NCBI RefSeq assembly: GCF_016907235.1
Contig: NZ_JAFBBO010000001.1
Coordinates: forward strand, 4,216,001 to 4,280,000
Direction: 5' to 3'
DNA length: 64,000 nucleotides
Source: Oerskovia jenensis
GTDB lineage: Bacteria > Actinomycetota > Actinomycetes > Actinomycetales > Cellulomonadaceae
Shown here one piece after another: positions 8,339 to 16,265 of the stretch; the stretch's first letter is position 1; each line of letters begins with the position of its first letter. Position numbers and translations under genes: made by a program. Under the pieces are notes generated by a model. The model worked only from the letters and a program-made list of their open reading frames with translations, was not told where the DNA came from and searched no databases.

Positions 8339-8373
8339 ACGCTAGATCCACTATTGACACAGCGTCAACAGTG
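8339..8373 (-). promoter_or_regulatory. Promoter and 25-bp operator palindrome of the TetR/DUF5692 unit
   Basis: Reading leftward, the -35 box is TTGACG (8363-8368) and the -10 box TAGCGT (8339-8344), with an 18-bp spacer. The palindrome 8349-8373 has the form CACT-n-TTGAC-5n-GTCAA-n-AGTG, symmetric over nine bases per side apart from one position. It overlaps the -35 box and upstream edge of the spacer, where a TetR dimer would block polymerase. Confidence 0.65.
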
Positions 8374-8545
8374 TTCGACCAGGTCAGGACGTTGGTCCCG
8401 GGCTTCGGGGCCCAACGGCCCGTCGCGGCGGGCGTCCGGGGCCACGACGTGAGACGAGCGGTGGGCGAGGGCGGACGCGGGCGCCCCGGGGCCTGACGGT
8501 GTGCGACGGTGGAGGATCGACGTCGGCACGATCAGCGAGGAATCC

Positions 8546-9310
8546 ATGAGCGGTGAACCCCAGGTCGGGGCAGAGCTGAGGGCCCTGCGGGAGCACTTCA
8601 CGCGGCTGATGATGACGTACCGGTTCGGCATGGACGAGGTGATGACGAAGATCACCATCCTGCGCGACGAGTTCGCCTACGCCCACGAGTACAACCCGAT
8701 CGAGCACGTGTCCTCGCGCCTCAAGTCGCCCGAGTCGTTGCTCGCCAAGGCGCGTCGCAAGGGCGTGGACCTGACGATCGAGGCGCTGCGTGCGGAGATC
8801 TTCGACATCGCGGGCGTGCGCGTCACGTGCAGCTTCGTGTCCGACATCTACACGGTGCGCGACATGATCGCGGCCCAGCGCGACGTCGTCGTCCTCGAGG
8901 AGCGCGACTACATCGCGCACCCCAAGGGCAACGGGTACAAGAGCCTGCACCTGATCGTCGAGGTGCCCGTGTTCCTGTCCGACCGGGTGCAGCCCGTGGT
9001 CGTCGAGATCCAGATCCGGACCATCGCCATGGACTTCTGGGCCAGCCTCGAGCACAAGATCTACTACAAGTACGACAAGGCCGTGCCGCAGCGCCTCCTC
9101 GACGAGCTCAAGGAGGCCTCGCTCGCTGCCTCGGAGCTCGACGCCAAGATGGAGCGCCTGCACGAGGAGGTGCTCCAGCACTCGCGCGACACCGCGGACC
9201 TCCGCCCCGGGGCGGAGAAGATGGCAGGTCCGTTCACGCCGTCGTGGGAGCTGCTCGACTCGTACCTGCGGGGCAGGCCGGGCGCGGGCGAACCCGAGCC
9301 GGCAGGCTAG
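8546..9310 (+). CDS. Small alarmone synthetase, (p)ppGpp synthetase of RelQ/YjbM type
   Basis: 254-residue protein with a single RelA/SpoT-type nucleotidyltransferase domain and no HD hydrolase, TGS or ACT domain. It would transfer pyrophosphate from ATP to GTP or GDP. Diagnostic segments are SSRLKSPESLLAKARRKG (ATP site basic loop, about residues 53-70), DIAGVRVTCSF (about 88-98), KGNGYKSLHLIVEV (G-loop and catalytic region) and VEIQIRTIAMDFWASLEHK (ending in the conserved Glu). The ATG at 8546 has GCGAGG upstream; an in-frame ATG at 8501 is less likely. The C-terminal coiled region is short. It overlaps the convergent DUF1905 gene by 4 bp at the stop codons. Confidence 0.88.
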   Translation: MSGEPQVGAELRALREHFTRLMMTYRFGMDEVMTKITILRDEFAYAHEYNPIEHVSSRLKSPESLLAKARRKGVDLTIEALRAEIFDIAGVRVTCSFVSDIYTVRDMIAAQRDVVVLEERDYIAHPKGNGYKSLHLIVEVPVFLSDRVQPVVVEIQIRTIAMDFWASLEHKIYYKYDKAVPQRLLDELKEASLAASELDAKMERLHEEVLQHSRDTADLRPGAEKMAGPFTPSWELLDSYLRGRPGAGEPEPAG

Positions 9311-9609
9311 ATCAGCGTCTCGACGGCGATCCGCACGGTGTCCCCGACGTCGACCCCTTCACGGCGACGTACCGCGGCCTTGACGGGCAGGACGAACGTC
9401 CTGCGCTCGGCGTCGGGGAAGACCGACGTGGACCAGCGGGACGCGCCGAGGGTGACCTCGACCTTGACCGAGCCGAACCCGGCCGGGGGGAGCGGGGAGT
9501 CCGCGATCTCGTCGCTGACCTCGGTGGGCAGCGCGGCGAAGACCCACGTGTCGCTGCGCGCCGTCCAGCGCCACAGCTCCGCCTCGAACTCGTACCTGGT
9601 GCCGGCCAT
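9307..9609 (-). CDS. DUF1905 domain protein
   Basis: 100-residue protein matching DUF1905: a small beta-barrel with FEAELWRWTARSDTWVFAAL at the N-terminus, GFGSVKVEVTLGASRWSTSV in the middle and FVLPVKAAVRRREGVDVGDT at the end. The family has no assigned biochemical role and is often found alone or fused to bacteriocin-protection (YdeI/OmpD) modules. The ATG at 9609 is preceded by CATCAT and six bases, suggesting a leaderless transcript. Its stop overlaps that of the convergent alarmone synthetase gene. Confidence 0.8.
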   Translation of the reverse strand: MAGTRYEFEAELWRWTARSDTWVFAALPTEVSDEIADSPLPPAGFGSVKVEVTLGASRWSTSVFPDAERRTFVLPVKAAVRRREGVDVGDTVRIAVETLI

Positions 9610-9660
9610 GCACCCATGATGCCGGGCGCCGCCCACAGGCGTCGGTCCGCTCCGCCCCGG

Positions 9661-9740
9661 GGGCGCGTCACGCAGAGGGCGCGTCACGCAGAGGGCGCGT
9701 CACGCAGAGGGCGTGCCACGCCAGGGGCGCGTCACGCCGC
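9661..9740. repeat. 16-bp tandem repeat, five units
   Basis: Unit GGGCGCGTCACGCAGA is repeated exactly at 9661, 9677 and 9693, followed by two diverged copies at 9709 and 9725. It fills the gap between the divergently transcribed DUF1905 and MOSC genes. No function is visible. Confidence 0.9.
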
Positions 9741-9790
9741 CCCCGGCGCCGCGGGCTGGACAGCCTCGCGGTCGGCCGGGCGGGCACGCC

Positions 9791-10354
9791 ATGATGCTGC
9801 CCGTGACCGAACCCGTGCCCTGGGTCGTGGCGGTGGCCTCCAGCCCGACCCACGACTTCAGCAAGGACCGAGCGCCCAGCGTGCAGATCGTCGAAGGGCT
9901 GGGCGTCGTCGGCGACGCGCACGCCGGCGAGACCGTGAAGCACCGCAGCCGGGTGCGGGCCGACCCGTCGCAGCCCAACCTGCGCCAGGTCCACCTCATG
10001 CACTCCGAGCTGTTCGACGAGCTCGCCGAGGCGGGCTTCGACGTCGGGCCGGCCGACCTGGGCGAGAACGTGACGACGCGCGGCGTCGACCTGCTGGGGC
10101 TGCCGCGCGGCACCCGCCTGCACCTCGGTGCCGACGTCGTCCTCGAGGTGACCGGTCTGCGCAACCCGTGCCAGCAGATCAACGACTTCCGGCCGGGCCT
10201 GCTCAAGCGGCTCGTCCTGCCCGACGGCGCGGGCGACGTGATCCGCAAGGCCGGGATCATGACCGTGGTCGCCCGCGGGGGGACGGTCGCGGTCGGGGAC
10301 GACATCGAGGTCGAGCTCCCCGCGGGCCCGCACCACCGGCTCCAGATGGTCTGA
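9791..10354 (+). CDS. MOSC domain protein
   Basis: 187-residue MOSC (MoCo sulfurase C-terminal) protein. It has the N-terminal SSPTHDFSK, the glycine-rich GVVGDAHAGETVKHR, GENVTTRGVDLL, and the conserved cysteine in TGLRNPCQQIND. The family is thought to bind molybdenum cofactor or carry sulfur in metal-sulfur cluster chemistry, or to act in reduction of N-hydroxylated compounds. Tandem ATGs occur at 9791 and 9794, but a GTG at 9803 follows a CATGAT box by seven bases and may be the true leaderless start. The neighbours give no pathway. Confidence 0.85.
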   Translation: MMLPVTEPVPWVVAVASSPTHDFSKDRAPSVQIVEGLGVVGDAHAGETVKHRSRVRADPSQPNLRQVHLMHSELFDELAEAGFDVGPADLGENVTTRGVDLLGLPRGTRLHLGADVVLEVTGLRNPCQQINDFRPGLLKRLVLPDGAGDVIRKAGIMTVVARGGTVAVGDDIEVELPAGPHHRLQMV

Positions 10355-10393
10355 CGACTCGCCGGGCCCCGCGCCCGGGCGCACCATGGAACG

Positions 10394-11368
10394 ATGAGGG
10401 CCATCTGGAAGGGTGCCATCACGTTCGGTCTGGTCAACGTGCCGATCAAGGTGTACTCGGCGACCGAGGACCACGACGTGCCGCTGCACCAGGTGCACGA
10501 CAAGGACGGCGGGCGGATCCGCTACCAGCGACGGTGCGAGGTCTGCGGCGAGGTCGTGGCGTACGAGCACATCGACAAGGCGTACGACGACGGCGAGCGC
10601 ACCGTGGTGCTCACCGCCGAGGACCTGGGGTCGCTGCCCGCCGAGCGCAGCCGCGAGGTCGAGGTCGTCGAGTTCGTGCCGACCGACCAGATCGACCCCA
10701 TGCTCCTGGACCGCAGCTACTACCTCGAGCCGGACTCGTCGTCGAACAAGGCGTACGTCCTGCTGCGCCGCACGCTCGAGGAGACCGACCGCACCGCGAT
10801 CGTGAAGTTCGCGCTGCGTCAGCGCACGCGGCTCGCGGCGCTGCGCGTGCGCGACGACGTCCTGGTCCTGCAGACGCTGCTGTGGGCCGACGAGGTGCGC
10901 GAGGCCGCGTTCCCGACGCTCGACGAGCCTGCGAAGGTCAGCACCAAGGAGCTCGCGATGTCGTCCCAGCTCGTCGAGTCCTTCGCCGCCGACTTCACGC
11001 CCGAGGACTACCAGGACGACTACCAGGCCCAGCTCCGCCAGCTCATCGAGGCCAAGATCGAGAAGGGCGAGGCCCTGGACACCGCGGAGACGTTCGGCGA
11101 GCAGGAGGAGAAGACCGACGAGGGCGCCGAGGTCATCGACCTCATGGAGGCGCTGCGCCGCAGCGTCGAGAGCTCGCGCGGCAAGAAGTCGGGTGACGCG
11201 AAGGGCGAGAAGCCCGCGAAGGAGGCGGCGTCGTCGGGCACCACGAAGAAGAAGGGCGAGCGCCCGACGGCGTCGCGCGCCTCGGGCGGCAAGGCCGCCT
11301 CGACCCAGGCAGCGGCCTCGACCAAGGAACCCGCGAAGAAGACGACGCGCAAGAAGGCCTCGGCATGA
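10394..11368 (+). CDS. ku: Ku homodimer protein for non-homologous end joining
   Basis: 324-residue bacterial Ku. The protein opens MRAIWKGAITFGLVNVPIKV, which is diagnostic, and contains the conserved RRCEVCGEVV, DRSYYLEPD and RTAIVKFALRQRTRLAALR. It forms a DNA-end-encircling homodimer and recruits LigD. The core is about residues 1-250; the remaining tail is Lys/Ala/Ser-rich (KKKGERPTASRA, KKTTRKKASA), typical of actinobacterial Ku, where the basic tail aids DNA binding. The start follows CACCAT by six bases with no clear ribosome site, so it may be leaderless. ligD is in the same neighbourhood (1376-3997) but not linked in an operon. Confidence 0.95.
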   Translation: MRAIWKGAITFGLVNVPIKVYSATEDHDVPLHQVHDKDGGRIRYQRRCEVCGEVVAYEHIDKAYDDGERTVVLTAEDLGSLPAERSREVEVVEFVPTDQIDPMLLDRSYYLEPDSSSNKAYVLLRRTLEETDRTAIVKFALRQRTRLAALRVRDDVLVLQTLLWADEVREAAFPTLDEPAKVSTKELAMSSQLVESFAADFTPEDYQDDYQAQLRQLIEAKIEKGEALDTAETFGEQEEKTDEGAEVIDLMEALRRSVESSRGKKSGDAKGEKPAKEAASSGTTKKKGERPTASRASGGKAASTQAAASTKEPAKKTTRKKASA

Positions 11369-11395
11369 GCGTTCGCGGCGTGCCAGGCTGACGCC

Positions 11396-11902
11396 ATGAC
11401 CCACGACCAGCCCGAGAACCCCGACCTCGCCCGCATCGGACGCCTGATCGCGGAGGCCGAGCAGCACGAACGCGACCTCGTGCTCACGCGCTTCACGCAC
11501 GACGACGCGTGGCGGCTCGGCTGCCTGCTCGTCGAGCTCGCGGCCGAACGCTCGCTGCCGATCACGATCGACGTGCGCCGCGGACCGCAGCAGGTCTTCC
11601 ACGCCGCGACCGAGGGCACCACGCCCGACAACGACACGTGGGTCCAGCGCAAGGTGCGCGTGGTCGAGCGGTTCGGGGCGTCGTCCTACCTCATGGGCCT
11701 GCGTGCCAAGGCCAAGGGGACGACGTTCACGGCGCAGCACGAGCTCGCGCTCCAGGAGTACGCGGCCCACGGCGGGGCGTTCCCGCTGCGGGTCGAGGGC
11801 GTCGGGGTCATCGGCGTCGTGACGGTGTCCGGCCTGGCGCAGCGCGACGACCACCTGCTGGTCGTCGAGGCGCTGGAGACGTTCCTGGAGACCGTCGCCT
11901 GA
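11396..11902 (+). CDS. UPF0303 family, heme-degrading-domain (HbpS-like) protein
   Basis: 168-residue single-domain protein of the UPF0303/DUF336-like fold: FTHDDAWRLGCLLVELAAER, ITIDVRRGPQQVFHAAT, TWVQRKVRVVERFGASSYLM and GVIGVVTVSGLAQRDDH. Related proteins include heme-binding HbpS; the exact role of UPF0303 proteins is unknown. It starts 28 bp after ku with CAGGCT positioned six bases before the ATG, implying its own leaderless promoter rather than dependence on ku. Confidence 0.78.
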   Translation: MTHDQPENPDLARIGRLIAEAEQHERDLVLTRFTHDDAWRLGCLLVELAAERSLPITIDVRRGPQQVFHAATEGTTPDNDTWVQRKVRVVERFGASSYLMGLRAKAKGTTFTAQHELALQEYAAHGGAFPLRVEGVGVIGVVTVSGLAQRDDHLLVVEALETFLETVA

Positions 11903-12024
11903 CGGTGCACCCGCCCCGACCGGGCGTCGCCGGCCGAGGTGCGCGGACCGATGAGTTCGGCCGCTCCAACAGGTCGGACCAGGAGAGCGTGACGCACCGC
12001 GCGCCGCGCGGGAGGAGGAGAACG

Positions 12025-12504
12025 ATGCGACCGATCGTCCCGAGCCTGTGGTTCAACGGAGGACTCGAGGAGGCCGTGGCCTTCTACACGTCGGTGTTCC
12101 CCGACAGCACCGTCGGCGACTCGCTGAAGATGCCCGACGGCACCCTCGTCACCATCGACTTCACGTTGCAGGGGCAACCCTTCAACCTCATCAACGGCGG
12201 CCCCGACCACCAGTTCCCGTTCAGCGAGGCCGTCTCGTTCATCGTGCGCTGCGAGGACGAGGCCGAGGTCGACCACTACTGGGACGCCCTGCTCTCGGGC
12301 GGCGGCACCGAGTCGCAGTGCGGCTGGCTCAAGGACCGGTACGGACTCTCGTGGCAGGTCGTGCCCGTCGAGTTCGAGGAGCTCGCGCAGTCCGACGACC
12401 AGGAGGCCGTGGCGCGGATGATGGGCGCCATGATGCAGATGATCAAGCTCGAGATGCCCGCGCTGCGGGCCGCGTTCGAGGGGAAGCAGCCCGCGGACGC
12501 CTGA
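12025..12504 (+). CDS. VOC family protein (PhnB / 3-demethylubiquinone-methyltransferase-like)
   Basis: 159-residue glyoxalase-fold protein. The signature of the PhnB-like group is present: PSLWFNGGLEEAVAFYTSVF at the start, DFTLQGQPFNLINGGP, EAEVDHYWDALLSGGG, and the C-terminal QCGWLKDRYGLSWQVVP. The annotation as a methyltransferase is historical; most members are uncharacterised metal-dependent or stress-related proteins. A strong purine-rich ribosome site (GGAGGAGGAG) precedes the ATG. It ends next to a 19-G run and a terminator facing the sialidase gene. Confidence 0.85.
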   Translation: MRPIVPSLWFNGGLEEAVAFYTSVFPDSTVGDSLKMPDGTLVTIDFTLQGQPFNLINGGPDHQFPFSEAVSFIVRCEDEAEVDHYWDALLSGGGTESQCGWLKDRYGLSWQVVPVEFEELAQSDDQEAVARMMGAMMQMIKLEMPALRAAFEGKQPADA

Positions 12505-12510
12505 CGCCGC

Positions 12511-12529
12511 GGGGGGGGGGGGGGGGGGG
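12511..12529. repeat. Homopolymeric tract of 19 G
   Basis: Nineteen consecutive G residues lie 7 bases after the VOC stop and just before the terminator stem. It is outside any coding frame. Length may be unstable in vivo or an assembly estimate. Confidence 0.9.
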
Positions 12530-12537
12530 CGAAGAGG

Positions 12538-12577
12538 CTCGGCCCCCGTCCCCACCGGCATGGGGACGAGGGCCGAG
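12538..12577. terminator. Bidirectional terminator between VOC gene and sialidase
   Basis: Arms 12538-12553 and 12562-12577 pair over 16 bp with one mismatch and an 8-base loop, between the stops of two convergent genes. Confidence 0.75.
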
Positions 12578-12600
12578 GTCTGTGGTGCGTCAGCCGCGGA

Positions 12601-15135
12601 TCAGCACGACGTCGCGTCGTAGGGCGCGGCGAGGATCGCCGTCGCGCCACCGGCGGTCACGTCGAACGAGACCTGCCCGGCGGCCACGGAGGCGGAGCGG
12701 GTCGCGAAGCGCTGCGACGCGCTGCGCCCGGGGGCGAGCCCCGAGAACGCCTTGGTGCCCGCGGTCGAGCGGATCGTGACGTCCACCGCCTCGTCCCCGG
12801 CGTTGACCGCGCGGCCCGTGACGTGGACCTTCCCGGCGACGCACTGGGTGCTCGCGGTCACCTCGACGGGGACGACGGGCTGCGCGGGCACGTCGTAGGG
12901 CGCCACGTCGACCCGCCCGGTCACGGCGAGCGCGCCGTTGGACGCGGCCACCGTGAGGGTCCGGCCCGCGAGCGAGCCCGCCGCGACGTCGGCCGCCGTG
13001 AGGGCGCGCCGCACGGTGCCGCACGACGCCTCGGCGCCCGCCGCGAGCTCGGGCAGCGTGCACAGGCCCGTGGCCCCGACGCCCGTGAGTCGCACGTTGC
13101 CGGTGTTGCGCACCGTGACGGTGTTGACCACGACGTCGCCCGCGTTCACCGAGCCGTTCGCGTCGGTGTCCTCGACCGTGGGCTCGCCGGTCGTGACGGC
13201 GAGCGAGGGGCGGCGGTCGACCAGGTCGACGGGCTCGCCCCGGAGGGCGACCGACGACGCCTGGTCCGCGTTCATGAACCAGCGGGTCTCGGGGACGAAG
13301 AAGCCGTCCGCGAGGTCGCCCGCCGTCACGACGCGGTACGCGAGCGCGCACAGGTAGGTGCCGCCCGCGGGCAGGCTGCTCCAGTTGCAGCCCGGGGACA
13401 GGTTCGTCAGGTTGCCCGTCGCGGTCGAGCGGTAGGCCGTGGTGCCGGTGTTGTAGACGCGGAACGAGTAGGGCACGCGCTCGCCCACGGCGTACGGCTG
13501 GGCCGCGACGTCACGGTCGGTCGTGTACTTCCCGAACACCGCGAGGGAGGTCACGGGGCCAGCGGGGCCGCCGGTCACGGTCACGTAGCCGTACGCGCGC
13601 GCCTGCGTGCCGTCGGCTGCGGTCAGGACGCTCTGGACGCGGACGGGGTTGGCGGCCGTGGTCGCCGCGGCGGTCGGGGACGCCGTGAGCGCGACCTGGA
13701 CCGTGGCGGTCTGGCCGACCGCGAGCGCCGGCACGTCGACCGTCGTCGCGCTCCAGCCCACGGGGGCGTCGATCGACAGGCGTGACGCGGCGAGCGGCGC
13801 CTGGTTCTGGTTGGTGACCGTGACAGGGACCTGCACGGTGCCGCCGGTCGCGACGGTCGTGTCGGGCACGACCGTCGAGGCGCACGTCGCGTTGAGCCAC
13901 TCCTGGTCGAAGCTCGCGAACGAGATCGCGTTCATGCCCTGCGTCTCGTAGAGGAGCCCGAAGCGCCCGTCGCCGATCGGCGAGAGCGTCGAGTACGCGC
14001 CCGAGCCGGGGTTGACGACCCGGAAGCCGGGCCACGTCGCGCCGTCGTCGCACGAGAGGCGCACGGTCACGTTCTCGCGGCCCGTGGTGCTGTTGGAGTT
14101 GCTGAACAGCAGCATCTTGGCCTCGGCCGAGCCCTCGGGGGCGTCGGGGTACAGGCGCGAGATCGAGCCGTTGTTGGTCGGGTCGGGGAGCTGACGGTCG
14201 AGCGTCACCGGCCCGTAGGTGTGCCCGCCGTCGGTCGAGTACGCGATCTTGCGGTACTTGCTGCCCGCCGAGTCGCGCGAGTTCATCAGGACGCGACCGT
14301 CGGAGAGCTCGACCGACTTGTTCTCGTCCATGCCCGTGCCGAAGGCCTCGCCGTGCTGCCAGGTGGCGCCGTGGTCGTCGGAGTAGACGCTGTAGGCCTT
14401 GTAGGTCCCGCCCGTGCGGGCCGTGAACTGCTGGACGAGGCGTCCGGCGTGCTCGCCGTAGCGCAGCTGGATGCCCTCGCCCGAGGCCGCGAAGATGCCG
14501 GCCCACGACGGGTCCTTGGCACCCTCGGTGATGACGCGGCCCTCCCAGGTCTCGCCCCCGTCCTCGGAGACGCTGACCGCTGCGTGCAGGATCTGCCGGT
14601 TGGTCGGGTCGACACCCGTGGCCGACCCGCCGAAGCCCTGGTCGAAGGACTTCACGTGGAAGTTGAAGATCGTGCCCGTCTCGCGGTCCACGACGTAGGA
14701 CGGGTCGGAGAACCCGTACTTGTCGGGGGAAGAGGTGGTTCCGTGCCCCGCGGCCACGACGGTCGTGGGCTCCCACGTCGCGCCGCCGTCACGGCTCACG
14801 CGCTGCAGGATCGAGTTGGGCTGCGGGGCGTCCGCGGCGTTGAACGGCCGCCCGTCGTAGGACGCGAGGATCGTCCCGTCGTTCGTCGTGGTCAGCGCGG
14901 GGATGCGGTAGTTCGCGTAGCCGCCCGTGCCGCCGACCGCGAGGGTCTGCTCGGAGAACGTCCCGGGCCCGTCGGTCGCGGCGGGCGGGAACGGGTCGAA
15001 CGCCTGGGCGCTCGCGGCCGGGGCCACGAGGAGCAGGGACAGCCCGGCGGCGAGCGCCGCGCGCGACCGGCGGCGCGTGCACGCGGGCGGCGCCGGCAGC
15101 GCTGCGCTGGGCGGGGTGGATGGGTGCAGTGGCAT
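12601..15135 (-). CDS. Secreted exo-alpha-sialidase (GH33-type) with C-terminal Ig-like modules
   Basis: 844-residue exported neuraminidase that would release terminal sialic acid from glycans. It has a signal peptide with RRRSR, a hydrophobic core and an ASA cleavage site near residue 43. The YRIP motif (76-79) carries the first triad arginine. Five Asp-boxes of the form SxDxGxxW lie near 114, 190, 252, 300 and 361. The nucleophilic tyrosine region is YSTLSPIGDGRFGLLYE (Y381). The remaining 420 residues look like NEW3/CARDB-type beta-sandwich domains, probably for carbohydrate or surface contact. There is no LPXTG sorting signal. The ATG at 15135 has AGGAG upstream; an open frame to 15579 is low-complexity leader. 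It lies last in the nan gene run but after a 361-bp gap, so it may have its own promoter. Confidence 0.92.
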   Translation of the reverse strand: MPLHPSTPPSAALPAPPACTRRRSRAALAAGLSLLLVAPAASAQAFDPFPPAATDGPGTFSEQTLAVGGTGGYANYRIPALTTTNDGTILASYDGRPFNAADAPQPNSILQRVSRDGGATWEPTTVVAAGHGTTSSPDKYGFSDPSYVVDRETGTIFNFHVKSFDQGFGGSATGVDPTNRQILHAAVSVSEDGGETWEGRVITEGAKDPSWAGIFAASGEGIQLRYGEHAGRLVQQFTARTGGTYKAYSVYSDDHGATWQHGEAFGTGMDENKSVELSDGRVLMNSRDSAGSKYRKIAYSTDGGHTYGPVTLDRQLPDPTNNGSISRLYPDAPEGSAEAKMLLFSNSNSTTGRENVTVRLSCDDGATWPGFRVVNPGSGAYSTLSPIGDGRFGLLYETQGMNAISFASFDQEWLNATCASTVVPDTTVATGGTVQVPVTVTNQNQAPLAASRLSIDAPVGWSATTVDVPALAVGQTATVQVALTASPTAAATTAANPVRVQSVLTAADGTQARAYGYVTVTGGPAGPVTSLAVFGKYTTDRDVAAQPYAVGERVPYSFRVYNTGTTAYRSTATGNLTNLSPGCNWSSLPAGGTYLCALAYRVVTAGDLADGFFVPETRWFMNADQASSVALRGEPVDLVDRRPSLAVTTGEPTVEDTDANGSVNAGDVVVNTVTVRNTGNVRLTGVGATGLCTLPELAAGAEASCGTVRRALTAADVAAGSLAGRTLTVAASNGALAVTGRVDVAPYDVPAQPVVPVEVTASTQCVAGKVHVTGRAVNAGDEAVDVTIRSTAGTKAFSGLAPGRSASQRFATRSASVAAGQVSFDVTAGGATAILAAPYDATSC

Positions 15136-15496
15136 CAGATACTCCTGGCTTCGTCGGGTCAGAGTTCTTGGTGCACGGTGCGGTCCTGCGGGTGCCGTGC
15201 CCGCCGCGGGGTGCGGGGCGGGCGCGGCGCGGACCTCCGCCTCGGCACCGAGTCGGGTGCGGGGGTCCGGTCTGTGGTGCTCCTGGTGCGAGGTGCCCGA
15301 CGGCGGAGCGGACGTCGGGGGTGCAGGTGCGGGACCGTCGTGGTCCGGCGGTGCGGGGACCGGGTCGTCCGCGGCGGTGCGGGCGGGTCCGGGGTGTGGC
15401 CGGGTCGGGCGGGAGTGGGCTGGGTCGGTCGGGGGCGGCAGGTTCAGCCAGGGGCGGGCCGTTCCGGCCAGGGGCTGAGAGGAGGGGCGGTGGGCG
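15136..15496. other. Non-coding gap upstream of the sialidase
   Basis: 361 bp of very G+C-rich, low-complexity sequence between nanE and the sialidase. An open frame continues through it on the minus strand, but its Pro/Ala/Arg-rich translation has no ribosome site or recognisable domain. Probably the sialidase promoter and leader; no clear -10/-35 pair or operator could be assigned. Confidence 0.5.
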
Positions 15497-16234
15497 TCAG
15501 GCGGTGAGTGCGTCGACGAACCAGCCGGTGATGCTCGTGGGATGGGTGATCGCGGTCCCGACGACCACGGCCCACGCACCGGCGTCGAGCGCGGCGCGCG
15601 CCTGGGCGGGGGAGTGGACGCGGCCCTCGGCGATCACGGGCACGTCGAGGCGGTCGACGAGCTGGGCGAGCAGCTCGAGGTCCGGCCCGTCGGTGCGGGG
15701 CCGTTCGCCCGTGTACCCGGACAGCGTGGTCCCGACGACGTCGACCCCGGCGTCGCGGGCCGCGAGCGCGTCGTCGAGGCTCCCGCAGTCCGCCATGACC
15801 AGCGCGGACGTCTGCTCGCGCAGGCCCGCGACGGTCTGCGCGAGGCTCAGGCCGTCGGGGCGCGGACGCCGGGTCCCGTCGATCGCGACGATCGTCGCCC
15901 CGGCGTGGGCGACCGCGACCGCGTGGCGCAGGGTCGGGGTGATGAAGACGCCGTCGGTCCCGTCCTTCCAGAGCCCCGTGACGGGCACCGTGATCCCGAG
16001 CTCGGCGAACGCGTGCGTGACGTGCTCGACGTCCGCGACGCCCTGGACCCGGATGCCCGCCGCACCGCCGCGGACCGCGGCGAGCGCGACCTGGGTCATG
16101 GTCCGGGGGTCCCGCATGGCCTCGCCGGGGTAGGCCTGGCACGAGACGACGAGGCCACCGCGCAGCGCGACGAGCGGGTCGGGGGTCGCCGGTCCCGCGG
16201 GGGGTGCGGGGGCGGTCGACGGTCGGTCGGTCAC
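15497..16234 (-). CDS. nanE: N-acetylmannosamine-6-phosphate 2-epimerase
   Basis: 245-residue TIM-barrel enzyme converting ManNAc-6-P to GlcNAc-6-P. It has the family hallmarks LRGGLVVSCQAYPGEAMRDP, GAAGIRVQGVADV, VPVTGLWKDGTDGVFITPT, ATIVAIDGTRRPRP, LVMADCGSLDDAL, TTLSGYTGER, and VPVIAEGRVHSPAQARAALDAGAWAVVVGTAIT (phosphate-binding end). The GTG start at 16234 is preceded by GGAGG seven bases away. It follows nanK by about 30 bp in the same direction. With nanA and nanK it forms the complete route from sialic acid to GlcNAc-6-P; nagA and nagB are not in the window. Confidence 0.92.
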   Translation of the reverse strand: MTDRPSTAPAPPAGPATPDPLVALRGGLVVSCQAYPGEAMRDPRTMTQVALAAVRGGAAGIRVQGVADVEHVTHAFAELGITVPVTGLWKDGTDGVFITPTLRHAVAVAHAGATIVAIDGTRRPRPDGLSLAQTVAGLREQTSALVMADCGSLDDALAARDAGVDVVGTTLSGYTGERPRTDGPDLELLAQLVDRLDVPVIAEGRVHSPAQARAALDAGAWAVVVGTAITHPTSITGWFVDALTA

Positions 16235-16265
16235 GAGTTCCTCCGGGAGGCGAGGGGGACGGTTG

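Noticed and set aside
12481-12540. G run as a phase-variation switch of the VOC protein
   Set aside because: The run lies after the stop codon, so length changes would not alter the protein.
15136-15579. N-terminal extension of the sialidase frame, overlapping nanE
   Set aside because: It has no ribosome site, is Pro/Arg/Ala-rich, and would put sequence before a clear signal peptide that needs to be at the N-terminus.
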